From Buttiauxella gaviniae ATCC 51604 (GTDB lineage: Bacteria; Pseudomonadota; Gammaproteobacteria; Enterobacterales; Enterobacteriaceae): 64,000 bases of DNA. The position numbers and the translations under genes were made by a program. The notes beneath the pieces were generated by a model that ran no database searches, had not been told where the DNA came from, and was given only the letters and a program-made list of their open reading frames with translations. Position 1 is the first letter of the stretch. Every line of letters starts with the position of its first letter. Shown here one piece after another: positions 52,646-63,993 of this stretch. The DNA is taken from positions 62,001-126,000 of the forward strand of contig NZ_LXEP01000028.1 of NCBI RefSeq assembly GCF_001654835.1. The letters are read 5' to 3'.

Positions 52646-53389
52646 TTAACAGCACGCGAGCTCAAAATCGAGACGTTCAGGGATGAGTCCATTTTCGCTA
52701 TCCAGTGGTAAGAAACGGATCGCAAAACGGCTCTTATGACCAGAAACCTGCGGATAAAGCTGTGAGGAAAGGTCCAGCTGTAAACGCAGTAAATCGGCGT
52801 CATCCCCGTTATTCTGATAAAAACCATTGAGGCTGGTTTGTCTACGTAATGGTGCAGAATTACGAATAATATCGAGTACCAGATCCAGCGCTTGTTTTAA
52901 TGGCTGCAACGTCGCAAGCCAGCTATTAATTTGCGCATCACGCTGATCCTGGGGGGAATATAGCCAGATGTGCAATGTCGGCAAATCAAAACTACAGCAC
53001 CCGCCTGGGATACTCAGGCGCTGGCGAACGAGGGCAATCAAACGGTCTTCACGTAATGCTTGTCCCAAGCGAGGGGCTGCCATTAAAACACCACCACGTT
53101 CTTTGAGTTGGCTACGCAGTGAATCAATGCGCTGCATATCTACGCCTGGAACTTCAGACCAGTTCAATAATTTACGCTGCTGGCGTTCCAGCTCTTTAAG
53201 AATATCTGTGCGAATCTCACCACGCTCAAAGACATCGAGCAGGTCACCGATATTGCGGAAAAAATGAAGTGCTTTGGCTGTTTCGTCTACCGGTAATGAA
53301 CTTTCGAGTTGTTGGATTAAGAACTCGATACGCAACCAGGTACGCATTTTTTCATTAAGTGGGTGCTCAAAAAGAATCTGGGTGCTCAT
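52646..53389 (-). CDS. zapD: Cell division protein ZapD
   Basis: FtsZ-crosslinking Z-ring protein (formerly YacF). 247 residues as in E. coli, starting [22 protein letters not shown]. Conserved [15 protein letters not shown] and the [14 protein letters not shown]-terminal region are present. Its ATG lies within the coaE stop (TAATG), so it is translationally coupled. It acts on the FtsZ tail encoded 6 kb away. Confidence 0.96.
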   Translation of the reverse strand: MSTQILFEHPLNEKMRTWLRIEFLIQQLESSLPVDETAKALHFFRNIGDLLDVFERGEIRTDILKELERQQRKLLNWSEVPGVDMQRIDSLRSQLKERGGVLMAAPRLGQALREDRLIALVRQRLSIPGGCCSFDLPTLHIWLYSPQDQRDAQINSWLATLQPLKQALDLVLDIIRNSAPLRRQTSLNGFYQNNGDDADLLRLQLDLSSQLYPQVSGHKSRFAIRFLPLDSENGLIPERLDFELACC

Positions 53390-54009
53390 TATTCATTTTC
53401 CTGCTGTGCGGCCTGGGCTGCCAGTTGCAGATACTGGCGGTGCAGACGGTCAACATGTGCGGCCACCTGTGCAGTACCACCATCATTATTAATTACATCA
53501 TCGGCGGCGCTTAAGCGTGCCTCGCGTGTCGCCTGTGCAGCAAGGATTTGCAGCACATGTTCGCGACTAACTTTATCGCGCGCAATAGTACGTGCGATTT
53601 GCACTTCTGGCGAGACATCAACAACCAGAACACGATCTGCCTTTTGTTGTAGGTTATTCTCAATTAATAAAGGAACAACCCATAAAACGTAGGGAGAAAG
53701 CGCCTGGTTGATTTCGGCTTGGGTGCGCTGATGGATAAGTGGGTGTAGCAGAGCATTGAGCCATTTTTTCTCTTCCTCGCAAGAGAAGATCTTTGCGCGA
53801 AGAGCTCGACGGTTGAGAGTGCCATCCTGAAGGAGGATCTCATCACCAAAATGGTCAGAAATAATGCGAAGAGCGGGCTGACCGGGCTCTACGACCTGAC
53901 GCGCAATGACGTCAGCATCAACAACGGTAATACCTAAGCGGGAAAAGTTATCGGCGATAGTACTCTTACCACTGCCAATACCACCCGTTAATGCAACCGT
54001 ATAAACCAT
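53389..54009 (-). CDS. coaE: Dephospho-CoA kinase
   Basis: Last step of coenzyme A synthesis (phosphorylates the ribose 3'-OH). 206 residues as in E. coli. P-loop GGIGSGKST at about 9-17, [27 protein letters not shown] and the lid [21 protein letters not shown]. The open frame reaches 54126, but ATG 54009 ([10 protein letters not shown]) matches the family start. First gene of coaE-zapD-yacG. Confidence 0.96.
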   Translation of the reverse strand: MVYTVALTGGIGSGKSTIADNFSRLGITVVDADVIARQVVEPGQPALRIISDHFGDEILLQDGTLNRRALRAKIFSCEEEKKWLNALLHPLIHQRTQAEINQALSPYVLWVVPLLIENNLQQKADRVLVVDVSPEVQIARTIARDKVSREHVLQILAAQATREARLSAADDVINNDGGTAQVAAHVDRLHRQYLQLAAQAAQQENE

Positions 54010-54139
54010 AAGAGTCGGACCCTGAAGCGATTTTATATTTCTAAGGTAAATTTTAACGATTGTAGCGTAAAAAAGACTGTTTTCGCAGTCTTGCGGCTGC
54101 ATTAATAGTGCGTATGATAGCGTCACTGGAATTGGTAGT

Positions 54140-54208
54140 TATACCCGCCATACTTCAAGCCGCAGATGCGTTGGCCGCAATCCTGCAACTCGAATTATCC
54201 AGGGTATG
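54140..54208. repeat. Internally deleted ERIC element (69 bp)
   Basis: It has the ERIC left end (TATACCCGCCATACTTCAAG) and right end (CTGCAACTCGAATTATCCAGGGTA), but the central ~56 bp with the ERIC1R/ERIC2 segments is missing. It lies between coaE and guaC. Confidence 0.87.
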
Positions 54209-54261
54209 TATTGCCGATTGCGTTCACGCGTCCTTCGCCATTCGACCCAGGAATCTGCAAC

Positions 54262-55305
54262 ATGCGTATTGAAGAAGATTTGAAGTTAGGTTTTAAAGAC
54301 GTTCTTATCCGCCCGAAACGTTCCACACTGAAAAGCCGCTCTGATGTAGAGCTCGAGCGCCAGTTCACTTTCAAACACTCCGGTATTGCATGGTCAGGTG
54401 TTCCGATCATTGCTGCTAACATGGACACCGTTGGTACATTCGGCATGGCCCAGGCATTGGCCTCGTTTGATATCCTCACCGCCGTGCATAAGCACTACTC
54501 TGTTGAAGAGTGGAGCAACTTCGTTAAGTCTGCTTCAGACGACATCCTGAAGTTCGTGATGGTTTCAACCGGTACATCAGACGCTGATTTCCAGAAGACC
54601 AAACAGATTCTTTCTTTGAACCCAGCGCTGAAATTTATCTGTATCGATGTGGCTAATGGCTATTCCGAACACTTCACTCAGTTCGTTTCTAAAGCGCGTG
54701 AAGCGTGGCCGGACAAAGTTATCTGTGCAGGTAACGTTGTTACTGGTGAAATGTGCGAAGAGCTTATCCTTTCCGGTGCGGACATCGTTAAAGTTGGTAT
54801 CGGTCCAGGTTCTGTGTGTACTACTCGAGTGAAAACAGGTGTCGGTTACCCGCAACTTTCTGCTGTTATTGAATGTGCTGATGCTGCTCATGGCCTCGGT
54901 GGCCAGATTGTTAGTGATGGCGGTTGTACTATGCCGGGCGATGTTGCTAAAGCATTTGGCGGCGGCGCAGATTTCGTGATGCTGGGCGGTATGCTGGCTG
55001 GTCATGACGAAAGTGGCGGCACAATCGTTGAAGAAAACGGCGAGAAATTCATGCTGTTCTATGGCATGAGCTCCGAATCTGCAATGACCCGCCATGTTGG
55101 TGGTGTTGCACAGTACCGTGCAGCAGAAGGCAAAACCGTTAAGCTGCCATTGCGTGGCCCTGTTGAAAATACTGCCCGCGATATTATGGGCGGCCTGCGT
55201 TCTGCATGTACTTACGTTGGTGCTTCTCGCCTGAAAGAGTTGACCAAGCGTACTACGTTCATTCGTGTGAATGAGCAGGAAAACCGCGTTTTCAATAGCC
55301 TCTAA
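54262..55305 (+). CDS. guaC: GMP reductase
   Basis: NADPH-dependent deamination of GMP to IMP, purine salvage. 347 residues as in E. coli. The IMPDH/GMPR barrel has catalytic Cys186 in [24 protein letters not shown], and phosphate-binding [15 protein letters not shown] and FVMLGGML. The frame is open upstream into the ERIC; ATG 54262 ([14 protein letters not shown]) matches E. coli. Convergent with hofC. Confidence 0.97.
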   Translation: MRIEEDLKLGFKDVLIRPKRSTLKSRSDVELERQFTFKHSGIAWSGVPIIAANMDTVGTFGMAQALASFDILTAVHKHYSVEEWSNFVKSASDDILKFVMVSTGTSDADFQKTKQILSLNPALKFICIDVANGYSEHFTQFVSKAREAWPDKVICAGNVVTGEMCEELILSGADIVKVGIGPGSVCTTRVKTGVGYPQLSAVIECADAAHGLGGQIVSDGGCTMPGDVAKAFGGGADFVMLGGMLAGHDESGGTIVEENGEKFMLFYGMSSESAMTRHVGGVAQYRAAEGKTVKLPLRGPVENTARDIMGGLRSACTYVGASRLKELTKRTTFIRVNEQENRVFNSL

Positions 55306-55319
55306 GCTATCAGCGACAT

Positions 55320-55345
55320 ACGGCGTGGCATTTTCGCTACGCCGT
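55320..55345. terminator. Hairpin between guaC and hofC
   Basis: ACGGCGTGGC (55320-55329) pairs with GCTACGCCGT (55336-55345) with one wobble pair. No T-run follows on either strand, so termination is uncertain. Confidence 0.5.
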
Positions 55346-56550
55346 CATCCCGCGCTCATTGCATCACCTAACTGAAAAATAGGCAGATACATCGCGATGA
55401 CCAGCGTCCCAATGATAATCCCCACAACTAACATCATTACTGGCTCCAGAGCGGCGGCAAGATTGTCTGCCAGTTCCTCGGTATGGTTATGATGCCAACT
55501 CGCCAGCTTCTCGAGCATTAAATCTAGGGCGCCTGACTCTTCTCCTATTCTTATCAATTGGCAACACAATGGCGTGAAGCGCTCGCTTTGTGAGAGTGTT
55601 TGCCATAGTGGTATTCCTTGAGTCACCTGGTAGTTTATTTGCAGAATAACCTGCTTCCACAGTAGTTGCGGCAAAGTGGTTTCTACAGCTTTAAGCCCTT
55701 GTAGCAAGGGAATTCCTGCCTGCTGGGAAAGGGATAGTGTGGTGTAGATTTGGCTAAGGATTTGCCCACGCCATAGCGGAGCGAGCAATGGGATTTGCAG
55801 CATCAGACGTTGTTCGTACTCTTGCCAATGAGGTTTCTTTGTTCGCAAAATATAGCCAAAGGCCGTGAGTATAATAGTGACTAACAGCCACCATGCTCCC
55901 TGTGTTGTTACCCAGTTTGATACTGCCATTACCGCCACTGTAATAGCGGGTAATGGGGCATTAAATGAACGATAAATATTGGCAAATTCGGGCAGTACAA
56001 AACTCATCATCCCGATTGTCACCAGTAGTGCTATCGCTACGATAAATAGTGGATAACGCAGGGCTTTCATGACTTTTTTACGTAGCTGGTACAGTTTTTC
56101 TTGTTGATCAGCTAGCTTCTGGCAGCACTCGTCTAGCTTCCCGGTTAGCTCACCAATATGAATCAGAGCGATGAACAACGGCGGGAAAATCCCTGGCCAT
56201 TGCTGTAAGGCGGCAGAGAAAGAGATGCCATTTGAAACGCGATACCCGATATCCTTTAGTAATGCCCGCCATTCACCAAAAGGGTGTTGCTGCGCGATAA
56301 GTAATAGCCCGTCAGACAAAGATATTCCCGCCTGAAGCAACGTCGCCAGCTGGCGGAATATCTGTATTTTTTGCTGAATATGCCAGCAGCCTCGGCGGGT
56401 GTGCGATATTTTCCGCAACTGTAAAAGCTGGAGGTCCCAAGTGAATAGCTTTTCACTGACAGATTCCGCGTCATCTGCAAGCACATCCCCTTGTTGAATT
56501 TGCCCGTGTTGATCGACTGCTTTCCAGTGCCAGAGTACAAATTTAGCCAT
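55345..56550 (-). CDS. hofC: Type IV pilus inner-membrane protein HofC (PilC-like)
   Basis: Platform protein of the type IV pilus/type II secretion-like assembly system. 401 residues (E. coli about 400). Two GspF-type domains around QLATLLQAGISLSDGLLLI and YTTLSLSQQAGIPLLQGL, each followed by membrane helices, and a C-terminal helix (VMMLVVGIIIGTLVIAMYL). I chose ATG 56550 (MAKFVLWHWKAVDQHG), which overlaps the hofB stop by 8 bases. Third gene of ppdD-hofB-hofC. Confidence 0.95.
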   Translation of the reverse strand: MAKFVLWHWKAVDQHGQIQQGDVLADDAESVSEKLFTWDLQLLQLRKISHTRRGCWHIQQKIQIFRQLATLLQAGISLSDGLLLIAQQHPFGEWRALLKDIGYRVSNGISFSAALQQWPGIFPPLFIALIHIGELTGKLDECCQKLADQQEKLYQLRKKVMKALRYPLFIVAIALLVTIGMMSFVLPEFANIYRSFNAPLPAITVAVMAVSNWVTTQGAWWLLVTIILTAFGYILRTKKPHWQEYEQRLMLQIPLLAPLWRGQILSQIYTTLSLSQQAGIPLLQGLKAVETTLPQLLWKQVILQINYQVTQGIPLWQTLSQSERFTPLCCQLIRIGEESGALDLMLEKLASWHHNHTEELADNLAAALEPVMMLVVGIIIGTLVIAMYLPIFQLGDAMSAG

Positions 56551-57922
56551 GAGGAACACCAAGCACCCGATATAGCTCTTCAAGAGTGGTTAGCCCTTGT
56601 TCAACAGCCTGGCAGCCACTTTCAAATAGCGTCATCATGCCTTGTTCCCTTGCCAGAGTTTCGATTTCATGGGCTGGCATGCCGGCAATAATTGCTGATT
56701 GAAGTGCTGTATCGATAAGCAAAATTTCAAATAATGCACTTCGCCCGTAGAACCCTCCATAACAGCGCTCACAGCCAGTTGCTTGCCAACGAGGCAAAGC
56801 TGTGGCCCAAAGCGATGTGGGTAGGATGATGTCTTCAGGGAGTTGTTCTTTACAGTGTGGGCAGAGTTTACGTACCAGGCGCTGTGCAACGACCATATTC
56901 AGTGCAGATGCTAACATCCATCGCTCGACTCCCATTTGTTCGAGGCGAACGACAGTCTCAGTCGTGGAATTAGTATGCAATGTTGAAAGTACCAGATGCC
57001 CTGTTTGCGCTGCTTTAATGGCTATTTCTGCCGTATCGCCATCACGAATTTCACCCACCATGATGATATCCGGATCCTGACGTAGTAAGGCGCGTAAAAC
57101 ACTTTGAAAATTAAGCCCCGCTTTAGTGTTAATTTGCGTTTGATTAAGACCTTGCATAGGGATTTCTATCGGGTCTTCAACACTACATAGATTGGCTGAG
57201 ACTTGGTTGAGTATCTTTAATGCACTGTAAAGCGTGATTGTTTTCCCACTCCCTGTGGGGCCGGTGACGAGAATCATGCCCTGGGGATTGGCTAAAGCGC
57301 TTTGAAAGCGAGAGCTATCCTCTGGTGACATGCCTAACTCCGATAGCTCAAAGGTTTGCTCTGTTTGAGCCATCAAACGTAAGACAACTTTTTCACCGTT
57401 ATACACCGGCAGTGTCGCTATGCGAAATGAACATTTGCGCTGTTCGATTTCGATCTCCATTTGCCCATCTTGGGGAAGGCGGCGTTCTGCTATATCCAGA
57501 TTTCCCAATACCTTAAGTCGCGCGGTTAGTGGTGCAGCCAGATGTGATGGCAGCAGTGGTTGAAGTTGCAACACGCCATCAACGCGAAAACGAATTTGAT
57601 ACCCTTGCTCTAACGGTTCGAAGTGAATGTCTGATGCCCTGAGTTGCAGGGCTTTGTGGAGCGTATCTTGCAACAGTTGAACCACTGGAGCTGTATTCTC
57701 AAGAGGTTCCTCCGCGCTAACAGACGGCCGCGAGTGCCTTGCTTTTTCCAGCTGTTCAACTGGCCAGTATTCAACATTGGCAGGCTTATCACAGATAAAA
57801 CGCAATGCTTCAAAAAACTGTACGGGTGGGTTTGGCGCAATAGCGATATGCAGCAATGGAGCTTCAGAAAGCAATATCGCCTGATATTGGTTACACAGTG
57901 CGAGAATCTGCTGATTTGCCAT
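56543..57922 (-). CDS. hofB: Type IV pilus assembly ATPase HofB (PilB-like)
   Basis: Secretion/pilus-extension ATPase of the GspE/PilB family. 459 residues (E. coli 461). Walker A GPTGSGKT, Asp box and Walker B (RALLRQDPDIIMVGEIRD), His box (STLHTNST), and a zinc tetracysteine beginning CPHCKEQ and continuing CERCYGG. The N-terminal domain is short, as in E. coli HofB. It starts 3 bases after the ppdD stop and overlaps hofC by 8. Confidence 0.96.
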   Translation of the reverse strand: MANQQILALCNQYQAILLSEAPLLHIAIAPNPPVQFFEALRFICDKPANVEYWPVEQLEKARHSRPSVSAEEPLENTAPVVQLLQDTLHKALQLRASDIHFEPLEQGYQIRFRVDGVLQLQPLLPSHLAAPLTARLKVLGNLDIAERRLPQDGQMEIEIEQRKCSFRIATLPVYNGEKVVLRLMAQTEQTFELSELGMSPEDSSRFQSALANPQGMILVTGPTGSGKTITLYSALKILNQVSANLCSVEDPIEIPMQGLNQTQINTKAGLNFQSVLRALLRQDPDIIMVGEIRDGDTAEIAIKAAQTGHLVLSTLHTNSTTETVVRLEQMGVERWMLASALNMVVAQRLVRKLCPHCKEQLPEDIILPTSLWATALPRWQATGCERCYGGFYGRSALFEILLIDTALQSAIIAGMPAHEIETLAREQGMMTLFESGCQAVEQGLTTLEELYRVLGVPHG

Positions 57923-57925
57923 GGT

Positions 57926-58375
57926 TTAATTTCCCGCTTGTGTATTATCAAAACGGAAGACTTCTTCGCAGGTTTGTTGAAGAGAATTATTACTGCCAGA
58001 GCTACAGGTTCGTGACCAGCCTTCAATTCCTTCTACATCACTCCAGCGTGGAGACAGGGAAATGGTTAGTCCGTTGAGACTTTCTTGCCCCGCAAGCGTA
58101 ACAGCACCTTGTTCGATGCTCATGCTGCTTATATAGCGGGTGGTTTTAGGTGTAGGAATACTGTTGCTCCCCGCGTCACATTGGCTAATCCCACCCCTTT
58201 CAATCGCGCAAAGTTCAATGGCGGTACGATAGGGCAGGAAGGTTTGCAACACGTCAGTCAGAGCCGCTTTACGCAGGTAGTTTTGATAGGTGGGAATACC
58301 GATGGCGCTAAGAATCGCAATAATACCGATGACTACCATCAGCTCAATAAGTGTGAATCCTTGTTGTTTGTTCAT
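57926..58375 (-). CDS. ppdD: Prepilin PpdD (major type IV pilin)
   Basis: 149 residues (E. coli 146). Prepilin leader MNKQQG is cut before FTLIELMVVIGIIAILSAIG, the class III signal with Phe1 and Glu5 of the mature pilin. The globular domain carries two cysteine pairs, Cys in ELCAIERGGISQCDAG and CSSGSNNSLQQTC, expected to form disulfides. It is the first gene of ppdD-hofB-hofC; the peptidase PppA is not in the window. Confidence 0.96.
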   Translation of the reverse strand: MNKQQGFTLIELMVVIGIIAILSAIGIPTYQNYLRKAALTDVLQTFLPYRTAIELCAIERGGISQCDAGSNSIPTPKTTRYISSMSIEQGAVTLAGQESLNGLTISLSPRWSDVEGIEGWSRTCSSGSNNSLQQTCEEVFRFDNTQAGN

Positions 58376-58521
58376 ATGCCGCTCCTGGTTGAGATAGCGG
58401 CACTTTGCGTCGTTTAAATTCTTCGGGCGAGTGCGAGTGTAAATATCAGGAAGCTCTCTTCCAGGATATTTCTGTTAATTGCAAAAACGACAATAAAAAT
58501 GCGAGCGGTAACGTAACGGGA

Positions 58522-58552
58522 AGATATAAGCAGATGAGTTTTGCTCATCTGC
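58522..58552 (-). terminator. Terminator after nadC
   Basis: On the reverse strand, a 9-base perfect stem (GCAGATGAG/CTCATCTGC) with a 5-base loop and a moderately T-rich tail (TTATATCTT), 10 bases after the nadC stop. Confidence 0.75.
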
Positions 58553-58562
58553 CTGGCAGAAA

Positions 58563-59492
<930 letters not shown>

Positions 59493-59535
59493 CTACATTG
59501 ATGCGACCTCAAGTACCACTCTAAGGAGACCGTGG

Positions 59536-60099
59536 ATGCAGCTAAAAGACGGCTGGCTGGTGGGTGTTAAACATGTCCCATCCCCACATTTCGATTGCCG
59601 ACCAGAGGATGAAACACCTTCCTTATTGGTGGTGCACAACATCAGTTTACCGCCAGGCGAATTTGGTGGGCCATGGATTGATGCGTTGTTTACCGGAACA
59701 CTTGATTCGCAAGCTCATCCGTACTTCGCGGGTATCGCACATTTACGAGTTTCAGCACATTGTCTTATTCGTCGTGATGGCGAAATCGTTCAATATGTTG
59801 CTTTTGATAAACGTGCCTGGCATGCAGGGGTTTCTTTGTATCAGGGCCGTGAACGCTGTAACGATTTTTCGATTGGTATTGAGTTGGAGGGGACAGATAC
59901 GCTGCCCTATACTGATGAGCAATATCAACAGCTTGCCGCGATTACAGATCTACTGGTGAAGGTTTATCCGGCAATTGCTGACCATATGACGGGACATTGC
60001 GATATTGCACCGGAGCGTAAAACCGACCCTGGTCCTGCATTCGACTGGTCGCGTTTTCGCCACTCGGTAGAGGTAACGCCGAATAAGGAGATGGAATGA
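59536..60099 (+). CDS. ampD: 1,6-anhydro-N-acetylmuramyl-L-alanine amidase AmpD
   Basis: Cytosolic zinc amidase recycling anhydro-muropeptides; its loss derepresses AmpC in species with ampR-ampC. 187 residues (E. coli 183). Zinc ligands His34 (VVHNIS), His154 and Asp164 ([15 protein letters not shown]), plus catalytic Glu in [18 protein letters not shown] lies 7 bases before ATG 59536; the longer frame from 59452 overlaps the nadC start region and is rejected. ampE overlaps its end by 4 bases. Confidence 0.96.
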   Translation: MQLKDGWLVGVKHVPSPHFDCRPEDETPSLLVVHNISLPPGEFGGPWIDALFTGTLDSQAHPYFAGIAHLRVSAHCLIRRDGEIVQYVAFDKRAWHAGVSLYQGRERCNDFSIGIELEGTDTLPYTDEQYQQLAAITDLLVKVYPAIADHMTGHCDIAPERKTDPGPAFDWSRFRHSVEVTPNKEME

Positions 60100-60950
60100 C
60101 GCTGTTTACATTACTGCTGGTGATGATTTGGGAACGGTTATTTAAGCTGGGCGAACACTGGCAGCTAGATCACCGCCTTGAAGCGCTTTTCCAGCGAGTA
60201 AAAAACTTTTCGTTATTACGTACTATTCTGATGACTGCCCTATGTATGTTGGTGGTTTTCCTCTGTATTCGCGCGTTACAAGGTTTGTTCTTCAACGTGC
60301 CACTGCTCGTTTTCTGGATTGCACTCGGCGTGTTGTGTATTGGCGCAGGCCAGGTTCGACTGCATTACCATGCGTATTTGCAGGCTGTGAGCCATGGCGA
60401 TAGCCACGCGCGCGATGCGATGGCGAGTGAACTGACGCTGATTCACGGTGTTCCACCTGATTGTGATGAGCGCGAGTATCTGAAAGAGCTGCAAAATGCG
60501 CTGCTGTGGATTAACTTTCGTTTTTATCTCGCACCACTTTTCTGGTTTATCGTCGGCGGTGTGTGGGGGCCGGTAACGCTTGCAGGTTATGCATTCTTGC
60601 GCGCGTGGCAGACGTGGCTTGCGCGCCATCATTCTCCGCAAGAGCGTTTGCATTCCGGTATTGATACCATTTTACATGTGCTGGACTGGGTGCCTGTGCG
60701 TCTGTTTGGTGTGGCATATGCACTACTGGGACATGGAGAAAGGGCGCTTCCTGCGTGGTTTGCATCGTTAGCCGATCGCCATACTTCGCAATATCAGGTA
60801 TTGACCAGGCTGGCTCAGTATTCGCTAGCCCGAGAGCCGCATCTCGATAAAATCAAAACGCCAAAAGCCGCTGTTTCAATGGCGAAGAAAACGTCGTTGG
60901 TGATTTTGGTGGTGGTGGCGTTGCTGACTATTTACGGCACTCTGGTTTAA
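60096..60950 (+). CDS. ampE: Membrane protein AmpE
   Basis: 284-residue inner-membrane protein as in E. coli, of the CobD/AmpE type, co-transcribed with ampD. Role proposed as sensory or regulatory in beta-lactamase induction, not well defined. It starts [25 protein letters not shown] and has about four hydrophobic segments, ending in a C-terminal helix ([20 protein letters not shown]). In E. coli aroP follows; here a convergent xyloside operon does. Confidence 0.95.
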   Translation: MTLFTLLLVMIWERLFKLGEHWQLDHRLEALFQRVKNFSLLRTILMTALCMLVVFLCIRALQGLFFNVPLLVFWIALGVLCIGAGQVRLHYHAYLQAVSHGDSHARDAMASELTLIHGVPPDCDEREYLKELQNALLWINFRFYLAPLFWFIVGGVWGPVTLAGYAFLRAWQTWLARHHSPQERLHSGIDTILHVLDWVPVRLFGVAYALLGHGERALPAWFASLADRHTSQYQVLTRLAQYSLAREPHLDKIKTPKAAVSMAKKTSLVILVVVALLTIYGTLV

Positions 60951-61019
60951 TGCTCTCTATTGAAGGTTCTTTATTTAAAGGGATTCCCGGCAAGCGTTGC
61001 GCCACCGGGTTTCTCAATC

Positions 61020-62567
61020 TTAAACCACGATAGTAAAGTGTGAATAAAAACCCACTCCAGGTTGTGCTACTGCCTGGTGTGAGGCGGCGAAAACCCCCAC
61101 TTTTGCGCCAACCCATTTACCTTTTCCTGCAGCAAAACAAGGCGTGACGCTTTGCCAGTCAGTGCCATTTTCGCTAAAACTGAAATGACAAATTCCGCCA
61201 GGTTTTACATCCACCTTTAGCCAAAGTGGCGTGTTTTGCGGCCAGTCGGCAATATCTCGTTGTTGCTGATGAAGTACCCCGGTATCGCTCATCCAGGCGG
61301 ATATAAACGTAATTTTGCGCTTTCCTTCATATTGCTCAAGCGCCAGCGCTGCGTAGCGTTCGCCGTAAATTATCAGGCCACTGAGTTCGCCCGGTTGAAC
61401 GAACGCCGCCTCTAGTCTGGTGGTTGCGCTGAACTCACGCGCAGGAAATTTTTGCAGTAGCAGATTTGGTTGAGCGTACAACGCCTGCTCGCCCTGGTAT
61501 TCCGGCATTATCTGGCAGGTTAGTGCCAGCGTATTTGTGGCGGATTGTAGCCATTTTTGCTGGGGATGAGCCTGCCATTGCCACTGTAAACCTGGGCGGC
61601 CTTCGGCAAAGCTATCGCTGGTTTGCGGCGTTTCATTACCCTGCGGATCTTTTGCGATTGAAGGGAGGCGATGTTCAGTTACGGGCTGTCCAATTCCTTC
61701 AGCCGTTTGGTTTTCGCCAATGATCGGCCAACCATTTTCCAGCCAGCGCATGGGTTGTAGATGCACAATACGCCCATAAAGGTCGGCATCCTGGAAATGC
61801 ACAAACAAACATTCGCCGTTATCGAGTTCAACAAAACCGCCCTGATGCGGGCCGTTAATCTGAGTTTCTCCTTGTTGTAAAACCACTCTGGCTTCCCATG
61901 GGCCTTGCAGATTTTTGGCGCGCAATACTGATTGCCAGCCGGTTTCAACCCCTCCAGCAGGTGCGAAGATATAATACCAGCCGTTGCATTTGTAGAACTT
62001 TGGCCCTTCGATCGTCGGCTGATCCAGCGCTCCGTCGTAAATAACTCGCCCTTCGTTCAGGATCGAACGGCCATCCGGCGACATCTCAAGTAACTGCAAC
62101 TGATGTTTTCTGCCGCTACGACTGTGGGCAAAAGCATGAACCAGCCAGGCTCGCCCATCTTCATCCCAAAGCGGGCAGGGGTCAATCCAGCCTTTTGCGG
62201 CTTTCACGCAGTGTGGAGCGCTCCATTCTCCACAAGGATCTTCCGTAAACGACATGAAAATTCCTTCATCTGGCGTGCTGAAAAATACCCAGAACTTTCC
62301 ATCGTGATAGCGAACTGACGGCGCCCAGACACCTTTTCCCGGCTGCATGGTGTCGTAAGTATTGTTATCAAAGTGAGAGAATACGTGGTTGATGATTTTC
62401 CAGTTTACTAAGTCTTTCGAATGCAGAATGGGCAGCGCGGGAAAATGGTTAAAGCTCGATGAAACCATATAAAAATCATCGCCTTTACGCACAATATCTG
62501 GATCTGAATAATCTGCATGGATAATTGGGTTTTTGTAATATCCAGGGCGATTTGTGATATTAACCAT
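61020..62567 (-). CDS. xynB: Beta-xylosidase, glycoside hydrolase family 43
   Basis: Cytosolic hydrolase releasing xylose from short xylo-oligosaccharides. 515 residues. The five-bladed propeller has the GH43 triad: catalytic base Asp in DYSDPDIVRKG, pKa-setting Asp in KGWIDPCPLWDED, and acid Glu in TIEGPKFYK. A C-terminal beta-sandwich (DUF1349-like, about 325-515) follows. Similar to E. coli YagH. ATG 62567 overlaps the xynT stop by 8 bases; a start four codons upstream is also possible. Second gene of xynT-xynB. Confidence 0.92.
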   Translation of the reverse strand: MVNITNRPGYYKNPIIHADYSDPDIVRKGDDFYMVSSSFNHFPALPILHSKDLVNWKIINHVFSHFDNNTYDTMQPGKGVWAPSVRYHDGKFWVFFSTPDEGIFMSFTEDPCGEWSAPHCVKAAKGWIDPCPLWDEDGRAWLVHAFAHSRSGRKHQLQLLEMSPDGRSILNEGRVIYDGALDQPTIEGPKFYKCNGWYYIFAPAGGVETGWQSVLRAKNLQGPWEARVVLQQGETQINGPHQGGFVELDNGECLFVHFQDADLYGRIVHLQPMRWLENGWPIIGENQTAEGIGQPVTEHRLPSIAKDPQGNETPQTSDSFAEGRPGLQWQWQAHPQQKWLQSATNTLALTCQIMPEYQGEQALYAQPNLLLQKFPAREFSATTRLEAAFVQPGELSGLIIYGERYAALALEQYEGKRKITFISAWMSDTGVLHQQQRDIADWPQNTPLWLKVDVKPGGICHFSFSENGTDWQSVTPCFAAGKGKWVGAKVGVFAASHQAVAQPGVGFYSHFTIVV

Positions 62568-63993
62568 GATTATTAGCACCTGTGGAAATTAAAGCTGGTG
62601 TAACTGCTGGGGTGTTAATTTCTTCAACTTGTTCACGATGAGCGAGATCGCGCTGAATTTGGTTCATCATTTTGTCATCAAGAATATAGAAACGGCTTAA
62701 CCAGTAGAGTACCAGATAGGAAATAGACGGGCCGATGGTTAATAAACCAATAATGCCATTGGTAGCAAGCGTTGTTTGCGTTGGATTACCCGCCTGATAA
62801 CCGAACCATCCAAGTGAGAAACCGACAAATGCCCCAGCAACGGCCATGCCCATTTTTAATGCAAATAGGTTTCCGGAGAACGATAGCCCTGTAATTCGGC
62901 GACCAAATTTCCATTCGCCGTAATCTGCCGCGTTAGCCATCATATTCCATTTGAAAGGTTGATACATTTGGTGGAAGAAGCCGACGAGGAAATAAAGTGG
63001 GAATACAACAGCAAGCCAGGTTGGTGGAACAAAGAACATCACCACACCGATAACAACCAGCAATAAGTTAATATTTTTAAATAATGATACAGCACGATAG
63101 CGTTGTGCCAAATAGCCTGCGGCGATGCTGCCGATAATGGTGCCAACCACACTTGTGGAAACAAATGCGGATTTCATCGCGGTTCCAGCAGCACTTTCGA
63201 TGCCGCCGAGCATCAAGTAAGTAGCGTAGTACAATGTTGCTGCACTGCGCATTACGCCTGCCATACTTGAGAAAAAGGTGATCACTGCCACGATACGCCA
63301 CTGGTCATTCGCCAGTAAAATTCGCAGGTCATCCATCATACTACTGTTGGTTTCGACTTTTGGGCGAACACGTTCAGAGGTGCTAAAGAAGCAGAAAAAT
63401 AGCATGATGACGGCGAGTGTTCCCATAATCGCCATGGTTGCCTGAAAGCCGAATTGTTTATTTTCTTTACCCAGCCAGTCAACTAAAAATAATGTTGCGA
63501 CAGAAACAACTAATCCGGCGAGTGACGAAATAGTGAAGCGATAAGATTGGGCAGATAAACGATCTTTTTCATCGGTGGTAATCACGCCACCCAGTGCGCA
63601 ATACGGAATGTTAATAAATGTATAGCAAAGCATTAATAATGTATAGGTAATATAAGCATAAAGCAGCTTTCCTGATTCACCAAAATCCGGTGTGCTGAAG
63701 GTTAATACCGCCAGCACCGCATAAGGAATTGCAAACCAAATTAACCATGGTCGGAAATGCCCCCAGCGCGTGTGTACGCGATCGGCAACCAATCCGGTAA
63801 GTGGGTCGGTAATTGCATCAAGAACGCGGGTAACCAGAAACATTATTCCCACTGCGGCAGCGGATAGTCCGTAAATATCAGTATAGAAATACGTTAAAAA
63901 CATGGTGACTGAGGAATAAACTATTCCGCATGCGGCATCGCCCATACCGAAGCCAATTTTTTCCGCAGCGGAGAGTTTCCTTGCTGTACTCAT
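62560..63993 (-). CDS. xynT: Xyloside:cation symporter (GPH family)
   Basis: Inner-membrane permease of the glycoside-pentoside-hexuronide family importing xylosides. 477 residues, 12 hydrophobic helices. GPH signatures include KIGFGMGDAACGIVYS, the RVLDAITDPLTGLVADR loop, and DYGEWKFGRRITGLSFSG. Similar to E. coli YagG. The ATG is 7 bases from the window edge, so promoter and ribosome site are not visible. It is translationally coupled to xynB, giving uptake plus cytosolic hydrolysis. Confidence 0.92.
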   Translation of the reverse strand: MSTARKLSAAEKIGFGMGDAACGIVYSSVTMFLTYFYTDIYGLSAAAVGIMFLVTRVLDAITDPLTGLVADRVHTRWGHFRPWLIWFAIPYAVLAVLTFSTPDFGESGKLLYAYITYTLLMLCYTFINIPYCALGGVITTDEKDRLSAQSYRFTISSLAGLVVSVATLFLVDWLGKENKQFGFQATMAIMGTLAVIMLFFCFFSTSERVRPKVETNSSMMDDLRILLANDQWRIVAVITFFSSMAGVMRSAATLYYATYLMLGGIESAAGTAMKSAFVSTSVVGTIIGSIAAGYLAQRYRAVSLFKNINLLLVVIGVVMFFVPPTWLAVVFPLYFLVGFFHQMYQPFKWNMMANAADYGEWKFGRRITGLSFSGNLFALKMGMAVAGAFVGFSLGWFGYQAGNPTQTTLATNGIIGLLTIGPSISYLVLYWLSRFYILDDKMMNQIQRDLAHREQVEEINTPAVTPALISTGANNHG

